A stretch of DNA of 20,408 bases, from contig JBPCJY010000040.1 in assembly GCA_051004815.1 (NCBI GenBank), positions 1 to 20,408 on the forward strand, in the 5' to 3' direction. Below, in pieces: positions 1 to 6,882 of this stretch. Made by a program: the position numbers and the translations under genes. The stretch comes from JBBQXY01 sp051004815. GTDB lineage: Bacteria > Chloroflexota > Ktedonobacteria > Ktedonobacterales > Ktedonobacteraceae. The notes beneath the pieces were generated by a model that had not been told where the DNA came from, ran no database searches, and saw only the letters and a list, made by a program, of their open reading frames with translations. Position 1 is the first letter of the stretch. Every line of letters starts with the position of its first letter.

Positions 1-160
1 CCCCAATATCACCATGATGGGGATTTGGTATGGTTAACGTGATTTTTTCTTTTATTTTCACCATATATTGGTGGTTTCCGCCTGGATAAGGACCTTCAAA
101 GCCTAATTGCCTCAAGTAGTAAATCAGATCCTTGCGCTTAATAGGGCCTAGATGAGGCAT
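1..160 (-). CDS. hicA: HicA family mRNA interferase toxin, partial (3' end outside window)
   Basis: The complement of 160 down to the window edge reads as an open frame starting MPHLGPIKRKDLIYYLRQLG, with 53 codons visible. It has the HicA hallmarks: an N-terminal helix rich in K/R and L, then a GGNH motif placing the family's catalytic histidine at residue 30, then a basic beta-strand (QYMVKIKEK) and the IPNPHHGDIG segment. HicA folds as a small double-stranded-RNA-binding-like domain and cleaves mRNA in the cytoplasm. The ATG shares one base with the hicB stop (TGATG at 158-162), and a GGAG lies about 10 nt upstream inside hicB, so translation is probably coupled. The C-terminal part is cut off by the window edge, so intactness cannot be judged. 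Confidence 0.85.
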   Translation of the reverse strand, partial: MPHLGPIKRKDLIYYLRQLGFEGPYPGGNHQYMVKIKEKITLTIPNPHHGDIG

Positions 161-405
161 CAGGCTACTTCTCCAATTTGTATCTCAATACCATCAACGA
201 CAGGCAACGGAAAATGAAGAGAGACGCGCAGCAAAATCCAGCCCTCCAAAACTTCCTCCAGCTCGTCACGACATTGTTCAAGTGTAGGTGTATTGGCGTA
301 CACACCATTGAAGCCCACAATTTCTCCATAAAAAGAGCCATCGTCTGGCAAAATCTCATATCTTGCTTTGCCCATCGCGGCGCGAATATATTTCGTTAGC
401 ATCAT
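160..405 (-). CDS. hicB: HicB family antitoxin
   Basis: This 81-residue protein has the short HicB-type fold: ARYEILPDDGSFYGEI and GFNGVYANTPTLEQCRDEL, then a helix (EEVLEGWILLRVS) and a final PVVDGIEI strand. These are typical of the partial RNase-H-like domain that binds and neutralises HicA. There is no C-terminal ribbon-helix-helix or HTH extension, so this short form carries no recognisable DNA-binding domain of its own. Two adjacent ATG codons (405 and 402) are possible starts; only a weak GGGAAC-like ribosome site precedes them. hicB lies upstream of hicA, the reverse of the classic hicAB order, and overlaps it by one base. Confidence 0.87.
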   Translation of the reverse strand: MMLTKYIRAAMGKARYEILPDDGSFYGEIVGFNGVYANTPTLEQCRDELEEVLEGWILLRVSLHFPLPVVDGIEIQIGEVA

Positions 406-473
406 GGATTCCCGTTCCCTTTACGCTGAAAGCGGTGCAATGAGTCGAACAATCTGCATTCTTTTCACTCACA

Positions 474-479
474 ATTATA
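474..479 (-). promoter_or_regulatory. possible -10 box of the hicBA operon
   Basis: On the minus strand a perfect TATAAT lies about 70 nt upstream of the hicB start. No good -35 hexamer is visible at 16-18 bp, so this is tentative. Confidence 0.3.
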
Positions 480-541
480 CCTCATCATGCCAATGGCTTA
501 TAGTCTCTTATCAAGCAAAAGTGACACCTACAGTTGTTCAT

Positions 542-587
542 GGTACAAAAGTCTACCTTCCTCCACGTATTAGGTACAAATGCCTAC
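542..587 (+). promoter_or_regulatory. tandem 15-bp sites GGTACAAA(A/T)G(T/C)CTAC, candidate operator pair
   Basis: GGTACAAAAGTCTAC (542-556) and GGTACAAATGCCTAC (573-587) match at 13 of 15 positions. Their starts are 31 bp apart, close to three helical turns. Each contains a GTA-N8-TAC dyad. They lie in the 367-bp gap between the divergent hicBA and glycosidase genes. The same-face spacing and dyad suggest binding of a dimeric regulator, for example a response regulator. The rest of the gap (406-772) shows no convincing ORF. A TATATT at 717-722 could be a -10 for the downstream gene but lacks a clear -35. Confidence 0.45.
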
Positions 588-772
588 TCCCTTCGTCATA
601 ATAATTGAGCAGGGGAAGAGATTTCATACCTATTTACCGCTAGTACGGTTACTTAGATTCTGCTGGTACGTTGATGAGGGAAAGAACACTTATACACTAC
701 ATTACATACCTTGCGCTATATTGATACAAGTAAATCCTCTATAGGGATGCGCAGGTTTAAGGAGTTTTGTTG

Positions 773-2464
773 ATGGCTGACCTGAAAGAAGGCGTGTTCG
801 CGGACGATGCAGCGCGGTATTACGATCAAGCTACGCTACCACCGCACACAGCAGGTCAGCCCCATGAAATGTCTCCTCTGCGGCAAGCAGCACCGAAGCG
901 GCAATTTTTGCGCCCCACGTTTCACGTTGCGGAGCCTGGCTATTCCATAAAACCGACAAATGTACCATCAAAGCGGCAGTTCGCGGGTACTCCCGCGTCA
1001 TTCGAGCCAAAGGTACCATTGCCAATACGTCCGCCCACTGTAACACCACCTGTGCTAAGGGCAGCAGTTCCGTCGCCACAAGTCGCTATGCAGCGGCCAG
1101 CCGTGGCACCGGAACAAGCTTTACCGCCATTTGTCCTATCAACCAACCTGCCTACGATATCACCGCCGCTTGCACCTATCATGCCAATGCCTGTACCCTC
1201 TGCGCCGGAGACGCGGCCACGGAAGTCCAGGCAGAAACGGCAGCACAAGCAGAAGAAATCCAGGAAAAAGCTGACGCGGGGCAGGTTGATACGGCGCATA
1301 GTAACTGTATGTAGTATTCTCACTGTTATCGCGCTCATCTTTGCCAGCCAGGCTAATGGTGCTTCCGGTGCCTGGACTGCCGATATGCTGCGCTCGGTCT
1401 TTGGGCCAACTATCACAGCCCAGGTCGAATCATGGTACCTGGGGTTTTCTGATTCAACACATCAGTTACAGTACAAGCTCAGCGGCCAAAAAGTGGTGCC
1501 TCCCTGGACTATAGGTACCTCGCCAGTCGTCATCACAACGCCTTCGCCCAAAACGGTGCCGTTACCGCCAATGCCGCTCAATCGTATACCGGCACTAGTC
1601 ACACCCGCCATTGATGGTGAGGGGCAATGGGCCATACAGGGTACAGCCCCCGCGCCCTATGGTTACTTGCCACTGGATGCCAGGGCTTTTATTCGCCCTG
1701 ATCCATCCCATCCCTATGCCATTGTGACCATGCTACAGTTCGATACGCGCTTTTTCCGTCTGCATATGCTGGCGGGTACCGCCGAGCCTGGTGGCCCATT
1801 GGGCCATTATGGCTCAGGTGTCATCCCTACCTCCGATCAGAAAACGTTGTTGGCCGCTTTCAATGGTGGGTTTAAATATGCCGATGGGCAGTATGGCCTG
1901 AAAACGAACGGTATTGTCTACGTGCCACCACAACCCAATGCCGCGACCATCGCCGTGACCAAAAGCGGCCAGCTTATTCTCGGCGCCTGGGGTGTTGATG
2001 CTCGCCTCAATAGCAGCAATGCCAACCTGGTGGCATGGCGTCAAAATGCCGCATTACTCATCAATAATGGCGCGATCAATCCCTTGACCCACGATGGGGC
2101 CGCCTGGGGTGGCACTATCTTGAACAGTGCCTACACCTGGCGTTCCGGCATCGGCCTGACCGCCAGCGGTACACTGCTCTATGCGGCGGGTTCGTCACTG
2201 ACTGCACTCACCCTTGGCGAGGCACTCAAAGCCGCTGGAGCGGTCATGGCGATGCAGACTGACATCAACCCATTCTGGGTACGTGCCTTCCTCTATAATC
2301 AGAACGCGCACGGCTCCTTTGGCATCATCAAACTCAACCCCGCGATGTACGGCACCGGCACCGAGTATCTCTCCGCCACCCAGCGCGATTTCTTCTACCT
2401 GACCCGTTTCGCGCTCCCACCGCCACCGCCCGTCCTTCATCCCCGCGAGGCACCAGCACAGTAG
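773..2464 (+). CDS. membrane-anchored phosphodiester glycosidase (NAGPA/DUF2233 domain) protein
   Basis: The protein has 563 residues. The start is ATG 773, preceded by AAGGAG at 759-764; two TTG codons just upstream (767, 770) fit the ribosome site less well. Residues 1 to about 145 are proline-rich and low in complexity. A very basic stretch (SRQKRQHKQKKSRKKLTRGR) then precedes one hydrophobic helix at about 174-193, which fits an N-in, C-out anchor. The exported part from about residue 270 matches the NAGPA-like fold: an AAFNGGF motif near residue 360, GLKTNGIVY, NNGAINP, RSGIGLTASG and DINPFWVR. The family includes the eukaryotic uncovering enzyme, and bacterial members are thought to cleave sugar phosphodiesters in envelope polymers. 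The substrate here is unknown. It ends in a short Pro-rich tail and appears monocistronic. Confidence 0.82.
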   Translation: MADLKEGVFADDAARYYDQATLPPHTAGQPHEMSPLRQAAPKRQFLRPTFHVAEPGYSIKPTNVPSKRQFAGTPASFEPKVPLPIRPPTVTPPVLRAAVPSPQVAMQRPAVAPEQALPPFVLSTNLPTISPPLAPIMPMPVPSAPETRPRKSRQKRQHKQKKSRKKLTRGRLIRRIVTVCSILTVIALIFASQANGASGAWTADMLRSVFGPTITAQVESWYLGFSDSTHQLQYKLSGQKVVPPWTIGTSPVVITTPSPKTVPLPPMPLNRIPALVTPAIDGEGQWAIQGTAPAPYGYLPLDARAFIRPDPSHPYAIVTMLQFDTRFFRLHMLAGTAEPGGPLGHYGSGVIPTSDQKTLLAAFNGGFKYADGQYGLKTNGIVYVPPQPNAATIAVTKSGQLILGAWGVDARLNSSNANLVAWRQNAALLINNGAINPLTHDGAAWGGTILNSAYTWRSGIGLTASGTLLYAAGSSLTALTLGEALKAAGAVMAMQTDINPFWVRAFLYNQNAHGSFGIIKLNPAMYGTGTEYLSATQRDFFYLTRFALPPPPPVLHPREAPAQ

Positions 2465-2489
2465 TAGGCGCACAATTTATTGGCGCACC

Positions 2490-2750
2490 GCCGATTTATC
2501 GGCCAATAGCTCGTTGATGCCCTTCCCAGGCCGATTATTACCTGCCCCCCAGGCCTTTCACTGGGAGGTTTTTTGAAGCGCGCTGATCTCGCCTGTCATG
2601 CTGAGCGCAGCGAAGAATCTGCGCGCTGGCCGCACGGAGATTCTTCGCTGCGCTCAGCATGACATTCCCCCTCGCCGATGCCTTTCCCCAAAAAACCTCC
2701 CAGTGAAAGGCCCCCCAGGCAGGGTGCGGCGATGTGCGCGATAAATCGGC
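2490..2750. repeat. repeat family A: 261-bp nested palindromic element (MITE/REP-like)
   Basis: Three nested inverted repeats share one centre: outer 12-bp arms at 2490-2501/2739-2750, perfect 24-bp arms at 2552-2575/2689-2712, and perfect 27-bp arms at 2594-2620/2638-2664 with a 17-nt loop. The inner arm begins TGTCATGCTGAGCGCAGCGA, a type of REP sequence known from many bacteria. No transposase gene lies inside, so the element is non-autonomous if it is mobile. It fills most of the 428-bp gap after the glycosidase gene. A small hairpin at 2479-2507 (ATTGGC/GCCAAT around GCCGATTTATCGGC) at its left edge could help terminate that transcript. A related copy lies at 20292-20405. Confidence 0.85.
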
Positions 2751-2823
2751 TCCTACGAAATAACCGGTGTTGGTCGTTAAAGCTCATCATTGCGTATTTG
2801 TACCTCTCCTCGCTCTTTTCGTT

Positions 2824-2829
2824 TATAAT
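2824..2829 (+). promoter_or_regulatory. candidate -10 box of the kinase gene
   Basis: A perfect TATAAT lies 63 nt upstream of the kinase ATG, just outside repeat A. The nearest -35-like hexamer (TTGTAC, 2798-2803) is 20 bp away, which is longer than usual. Confidence 0.4.
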
Positions 2830-2892
2830 AGGAAAAGACTTCGCGTTGCCTGACCTGACTATGAATTACAGGAACTGAGAATAGGACGTTAT

Positions 2893-4944
2893 ATGGTCGC
2901 TGCTCCTTTGTATTGTGGTGTATGTGGTGCTGCCAATAGAGACGATGCCGCACAATGTTTTGCCTGTGGGCGTGTACTTGCTGTAGATGCTGCCTCGTCA
3001 GAGACAACTTCCCCTACGACCAACGCGCTTATTCAGCAACGCTACCGGATACTGAGTCAGGTGGGTCAAGGCGGTTTTGGAGCCGTCTATAGAGCGATGG
3101 ACACCAAACTTGGTGGTCGCGTGTTGGCCCTGAAAGAAATGAATACCGCGGCCCTCGGCACGCGTGATGTACAGGAGGCTACGGACGCCTTCCAACGCGA
3201 AGCATTGCTATTAGCGGGCCTATCGCATACCAACTTGCCACACATTTACGATCAATTTTCGGAAGAGGGACGCTGGTATCTTGTGATGGACTTCATCGCG
3301 GGGGAAACGTTGGATGTATACCTACAGAGGATGGGCGGCAAACTGCCCATTGACGAGGTGCTCACCATCGGCATAGAGCTGTGCAACGTCCTGAACTACC
3401 TGCATACGCATCAGCCGCCCATTATTTTTCGCGACCTCAAACCTGCCAATGTCATGCGTACTGCCGATGGGCAGCTTTTCTTGATCGATTTTGGCATTGC
3501 GCGTTACTTCAAGCCGGGACAGGCCAGAGATACTATCGCCCTCGGTTCGCCCGGTTTCGCCGCCCCGGAGCAGTATGGCAAGGCCCAGACCACGCCTCGC
3601 GCCGATATCTATAGCCTGGGGGTCATGTTGCATTCTATGCTATCGGGCAACGACCCGGCGGAAATCCCTTTTCGCTTCGATCCGTTAGATAGCCTTCCCC
3701 CCACCTATGCGGACCTTGAATCGTTGATTATGCAAATGTTGGAGATGAACGCCAACAATAGACCATCCAGCATTGCCACTATCAAAACAGCATTGCGGCA
3801 GATACGTATGCAGCAGGTAGGTGGACAGCCATCCATTCCTCTCTGGTATCCATCAACACCGGCCCCTATACCCGTCATGGCAGCGAACGCATCAGTACAA
3901 TTTGCGTCATTGCCACCGTCCGAGCCAATTTCTCCGGTCAGCAATTTGCTCGTATCGCCCAAGGATAATCTGATTTGCACGTATGCTAAGCACGCCAATA
4001 AAATACAGGCCGTGGCGTGGTCGCCAGATGGCACACGCATTGCCTCGGCCAGCCACGATGGGCGTATTCACATCTGGGAGCCTTTCACAGGCAAACGTCT
4101 GCTCATCTACAAAGAGCACCTCCACTGTGTCAATACCCTGGCGTGGTCGCCCGATAGCAAGTGGATCGCCTCGGCAGGCGTTGAGAGGACTTTAGACGTT
4201 TGGGACGCGAACACAGGTGCGCCGCGCTTTACCTATAACGGCCACGCCAATTTTTGGCGATCAGGCAATATCACCTCCGTGGCGTGGTCGCCTGATGGCA
4301 CCTGTATTGCCTCGGCCAGCTATGACAAAACAGTGCAATTCTGCAATCTGAACACTGGCGAAAAAGTGCTGCATACCTTGCAGCATTCTGGCGCGGTGTG
4401 GGCGGTAGCCTGGTCACCTCCCACCTCCAAACCGGCTTCTGGCTTGCCCTCACCTATCCCATACCTTGCTTCAGGCGGTTTCCTGGAAAAATATGCTGAT
4501 ACCACCGCGCATCTCTGGGATGTTCCCTCTGGGAAGCGAGTGGTAGACTACAACGGGCTTATCGGCGCGGTGTGGGCAATGGACTGGTCGCCCGACGGGA
4601 CACGCATAGTCGCGGCTGGTGCGACATCCTCTTATCTGGCTCATGCGACCATGCAGGTGCTCGTCTGGAAGGCCGATACAGGCACGAACGTGCTTTTCTA
4701 CAAAGGCCATCAGGGTGTTGTTTATGCCGTAGCCTGGTCGCCCGATGGCAAGCGTATTGCTTCAACCGGTGTTGACTCAACCACCCAAATATGGGACGCA
4801 AACACTGGCAACACCATCGCTATCTATAAGCAGCCAATCAATGGCATCGCGGAAGTGCATGCCGTCTCCTGGTCTCCCGATAGCCAGTACATCGTCACCG
4901 CCTGTGGCGAAGAGACCGTAATACAAGTATGGAAAGTAATGTGA
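2893..4944 (+). CDS. zinc-ribbon / Ser-Thr protein kinase / WD40 beta-propeller fusion
   Basis: The protein has 683 residues. ATG 2893 follows an AGGA about 6 nt upstream. The N-terminus is a zinc ribbon with C8, C11, C22 and C25. An STK (Hanks-type) catalytic domain spans about 49-310. It has the glycine loop GQGGFGAVY, ATP-anchoring K81 (ALKEMN), catalytic D181 in FRDLKPANVM (F replaces the usual H of HRD), D199 of DFG, and APEQYG before the P+1 region. A linker of about 50 residues leads to seven WD40 repeats (about 355-683), each with a VAWSPDG-like strand and an IWD-type end, enough for one full seven-blade propeller. No membrane helix is visible, so it should be cytosolic, with the propeller as a partner- or ligand-binding module. 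The last codons overlap the DUF488 gene. Confidence 0.93.
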   Translation: MVAAPLYCGVCGAANRDDAAQCFACGRVLAVDAASSETTSPTTNALIQQRYRILSQVGQGGFGAVYRAMDTKLGGRVLALKEMNTAALGTRDVQEATDAFQREALLLAGLSHTNLPHIYDQFSEEGRWYLVMDFIAGETLDVYLQRMGGKLPIDEVLTIGIELCNVLNYLHTHQPPIIFRDLKPANVMRTADGQLFLIDFGIARYFKPGQARDTIALGSPGFAAPEQYGKAQTTPRADIYSLGVMLHSMLSGNDPAEIPFRFDPLDSLPPTYADLESLIMQMLEMNANNRPSSIATIKTALRQIRMQQVGGQPSIPLWYPSTPAPIPVMAANASVQFASLPPSEPISPVSNLLVSPKDNLICTYAKHANKIQAVAWSPDGTRIASASHDGRIHIWEPFTGKRLLIYKEHLHCVNTLAWSPDSKWIASAGVERTLDVWDANTGAPRFTYNGHANFWRSGNITSVAWSPDGTCIASASYDKTVQFCNLNTGEKVLHTLQHSGAVWAVAWSPPTSKPASGLPSPIPYLASGGFLEKYADTTAHLWDVPSGKRVVDYNGLIGAVWAMDWSPDGTRIVAAGATSSYLAHATMQVLVWKADTGTNVLFYKGHQGVVYAVAWSPDGKRIASTGVDSTTQIWDANTGNTIAIYKQPINGIAEVHAVSWSPDSQYIVTACGEETVIQVWKVM

Positions 4945-5459
4945 ACACACTCTACACCATTGGTCACTCGACCAGAACAATAGAAGAGTTTTTAGAACTA
5001 TTGCATGCGCATAGCATCCAGGAAGTCGTAGATGTGCGCACTATTCCCAAATCCAAACACAACCCCCAATTTGGGCAAGAAAACCTCTCAACTGCCCTAC
5101 AGGAGGCGGGCATTGCCTATCTACACCTGGCAAAACTGGGCGGGCTACGACATACCACGCAGGAATCAATCAATACTGGCTGGCACAACCTCTCTTTTCG
5201 CGGCTATGCTGACTATATGGCAACGGAGCCATTCCATGAAGGTTTGTGTGAGCTTGAAACTCTGGCCCAACAGAAAACCGTTGCCATCATGTGTGCGGAG
5301 GCCGTACCCTGGCGCTGTCATCGCTCCCTCATTGCCGATGCCCTCACCATCCAGGGCTGGCACGTCCTGGATATCCAGAGCAAGAAAATAGCCAAACCGC
5401 ACACACTGACCCCATTTCTTAAAGTAGAGGATGGGAAGTTGACCTATCCAGCTCCATGA
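4941..5459 (+). CDS. DUF488 family protein
   Basis: This is a DUF488 protein of about 172 residues: NTLYTIGHSTR at the N-terminus, VVDVRTIPKSKHNPQF after the first helix, and the family signature CAEAVPWRCHRSLIADAL near the C-terminus. The conserved Cys and Arg residues suggest a nucleic-acid- or nucleotide-linked role, but the biochemical function is unknown. I prefer the GTG at 4941. It overlaps the kinase TGA in a GTGA arrangement, has GGAAAG at 4931-4936 upstream, and starts close to the conserved YTIGHS. The in-frame ATG at 4929 is the alternative and would add four residues. The overlap implies co-transcription and coupled translation with the kinase. Confidence 0.88.
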   Translation: MNTLYTIGHSTRTIEEFLELLHAHSIQEVVDVRTIPKSKHNPQFGQENLSTALQEAGIAYLHLAKLGGLRHTTQESINTGWHNLSFRGYADYMATEPFHEGLCELETLAQQKTVAIMCAEAVPWRCHRSLIADALTIQGWHVLDIQSKKIAKPHTLTPFLKVEDGKLTYPAP

Positions 5460-5502
5460 AGAAGGTATAAGGTGAGAATACGGTTCATAGAGCTCCTAAA
5501 AT

Positions 5503-5544
5503 AAGCGGGTCAACTTCCTCTACTAACAGAAAGTTGGCCCGCTT
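5503..5544. terminator. bidirectional hairpin terminator between convergent genes
   Basis: Arms AAGCGGGTCAACTT (5503-5516) and AAGTTGGCCCGCTT (5531-5544) pair over 14 positions with one G-U wobble and a 14-nt loop. T-rich sequence follows on the plus side (GTGTATTTGTTG) and on the minus side (TTATTTTAGG). It sits between the DUF488 gene (+) and the ferritin-like gene (-) and can serve both. Confidence 0.8.
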
Positions 5545-5583
5545 GTGTATTTGTTGTAAGCCCTGAGCTTACATCGATCACCC

Positions 5584-6228
5584 TTACCAGTAGAACTTGG
5601 GTACGTTGATATCGTAGAACGTGGCCTCGAGGTATTCCAGTAACAAGGCAAAATTCAGAATATCGACATCGTCATCCAACGGCTTCGAAGGATCAGGACC
5701 ACCGTTCAAGCTCGCGATGAATGGCGACACGTCCTTGACAATCTGTGCCTGCGGAATAGCCTTGTCGAAGGCTCCATTGGGGCTTAGTGGCACGCCTATT
5801 AACGAATCCAGGTATCCTGCATGCCGTGCCTCAATAGTGAGGATCGATGCTGCTGCGGACAGAGTGCTTTTGCTGCTGATGGCAGGTGCGGCCAGAAGGT
5901 ATGCGCCTACGCCCACGTTCTCGAAGACCTGCGACAGTTTGATAAAGGAGTTAACATTGGATTGCTGAAGTCCCTTGAAACTTGGCTTGGGGCGCGCCGC
6001 GCTCCCGAGTGCCTGCTTCAGATAGGATACGTGTGCGTCCTCGTCACTCCTGATCTCTTTGAATGCCTGTGCAGCACTTAAGTTCATTGCTGATGCAGCA
6101 CTGGCTGTCTGAGATACTAACACACTGGCTGGAACGACGACTGCTGCACTCGCGAGAGTGCGACCCAGAAATGCTCTGCGTGATGAGACGCCTTTAAGTA
6201 GACCGGATAATTTAGACTGTTCCGACAT
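5584..6228 (-). CDS. Tat-exported ferritin-like domain protein
   Basis: The protein has 214 residues. The chosen ATG (6228) follows AGAGG 6-7 nt upstream; an in-frame ATG at 6249 would add seven residues. The N-terminus has a twin-arginine signal: SRRAFLG at 16-22, a hydrophobic stretch at about 23-40, and ASA-type cleavage sites near 44-47. The mature part is a helical Ferritin_2-type bundle with carboxylate/His helices: FKEIRSDEDAHVSYLKQAL, SQVFENVGVGAYL, ILTIEARHAGYL and LLEYLEATFY. These could hold a di-metal site, but iron binding is inferred only from the family. Tat export suggests that it folds, perhaps with metal, before secretion to the cell surface. It is monocistronic and convergent with the DUF488 gene across a shared terminator. 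Confidence 0.87.
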   Translation of the reverse strand: MSEQSKLSGLLKGVSSRRAFLGRTLASAAVVVPASVLVSQTASAASAMNLSAAQAFKEIRSDEDAHVSYLKQALGSAARPKPSFKGLQQSNVNSFIKLSQVFENVGVGAYLLAAPAISSKSTLSAAASILTIEARHAGYLDSLIGVPLSPNGAFDKAIPQAQIVKDVSPFIASLNGGPDPSKPLDDDVDILNFALLLEYLEATFYDINVPKFYW

Positions 6229-6271
6229 ACTTTTCCTCTTTCTGCTCATATGTGAGCTTGCTATGTAACAG

Positions 6272-6300
6272 TTTATAGAAGTAGTTCGCTGCTAGTTCCA
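6272..6300 (-). promoter_or_regulatory. possible promoter of the ferritin-like gene
   Basis: On the minus strand TGGAAC (6295-6300) and TATAAA (6272-6277) are separated by 17 bp, about 45 nt upstream of the start. The -35 is poor for sigma-70, but GGAAC resembles the -35 core used by ECF sigma factors. The assignment is tentative. The remaining sequence from 6301 to 6568 is AT-rich and shows no gene. Confidence 0.33.
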
Positions 6301-6568
6301 TCACCTCATCATCTTCTACTCTTTGCAAGATAGGAGAAGCTCTGCCGGATGTCCACCTATCCGTATGACTAGATATCCCCATGACATCTAAATTTTATCT
6401 ATAAGAGTCGATGTTAGTGATGTGTGCAGCTTGTTTCTTCCCCCTACACTATTACATACGCCTCCTGAAAACGTTTGGATGTCATTACGGAACTCTGTTT
6501 AAAAAATTCGTCAGGTCAAGCAACAATACCCTTTGTAACAGCGTTTCTCAACGAAAAGGAGAGAGGAG

Positions 6569-6721
6569 GTGAGTAGGGACAAGGGGCGGTGCTGAGTTGG
6601 GTGGGGGCCTTGTGCTTGTCCTCGTCCTGTGGGAAGGATTCAGATCTCCACCAGGACAGGCACAAGGCCCCCGCATCCTCGTCCCCGCTTCCCCCTGTCC
6701 CTACACCATCCCCTCGCTGCA
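6569..6721 (+). repeat. repeat family B, copy 1: palindromic leader element
   Basis: Outer arms at 6573-6586 and 6691-6704 (GTAGGGACAAGGGG / CCCCCTGTCCCTAC) and inner 19-bp arms at 6603-6621 and 6654-6672 pair almost perfectly. Long blocks are shared with 13803-13977, including GTGAGTAGGGACAAGGGGCG near the left end and CCCTCGCTGCA at the right end. It has no coding capacity of its own. It lies in the 654-nt gap before the hydrolase-ligase gene, in the same orientation relative to that gene as copy 2 is to marR. The remainder (6722-6882) shows no clear promoter. Confidence 0.85.
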
Positions 6722-6882
6722 CAAAAATGAACTGCACCTGATGCAAATGTGTGTATAGCCATTTCCCATTGAGACATGGTAATATTGTTCTGACTGCTAC
6801 ATGCTCTCAGCCCTTTGGGCCTGACTACCATAAGCAGTGGCATAAAAAAACAATGGGTACGTTTCCCCACTGGAGGTACCTT

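Noticed and set aside
2490..2750. CRISPR array
   Set aside because: The repeats are inverted and nested around one centre, not direct repeats separated by unique spacers.
6751..6882. Upstream start for the hydrolase-ligase protein
   Set aside because: The 44 extra residues are not protein-like, and ATG 6883 has GGAGGT at good distance.
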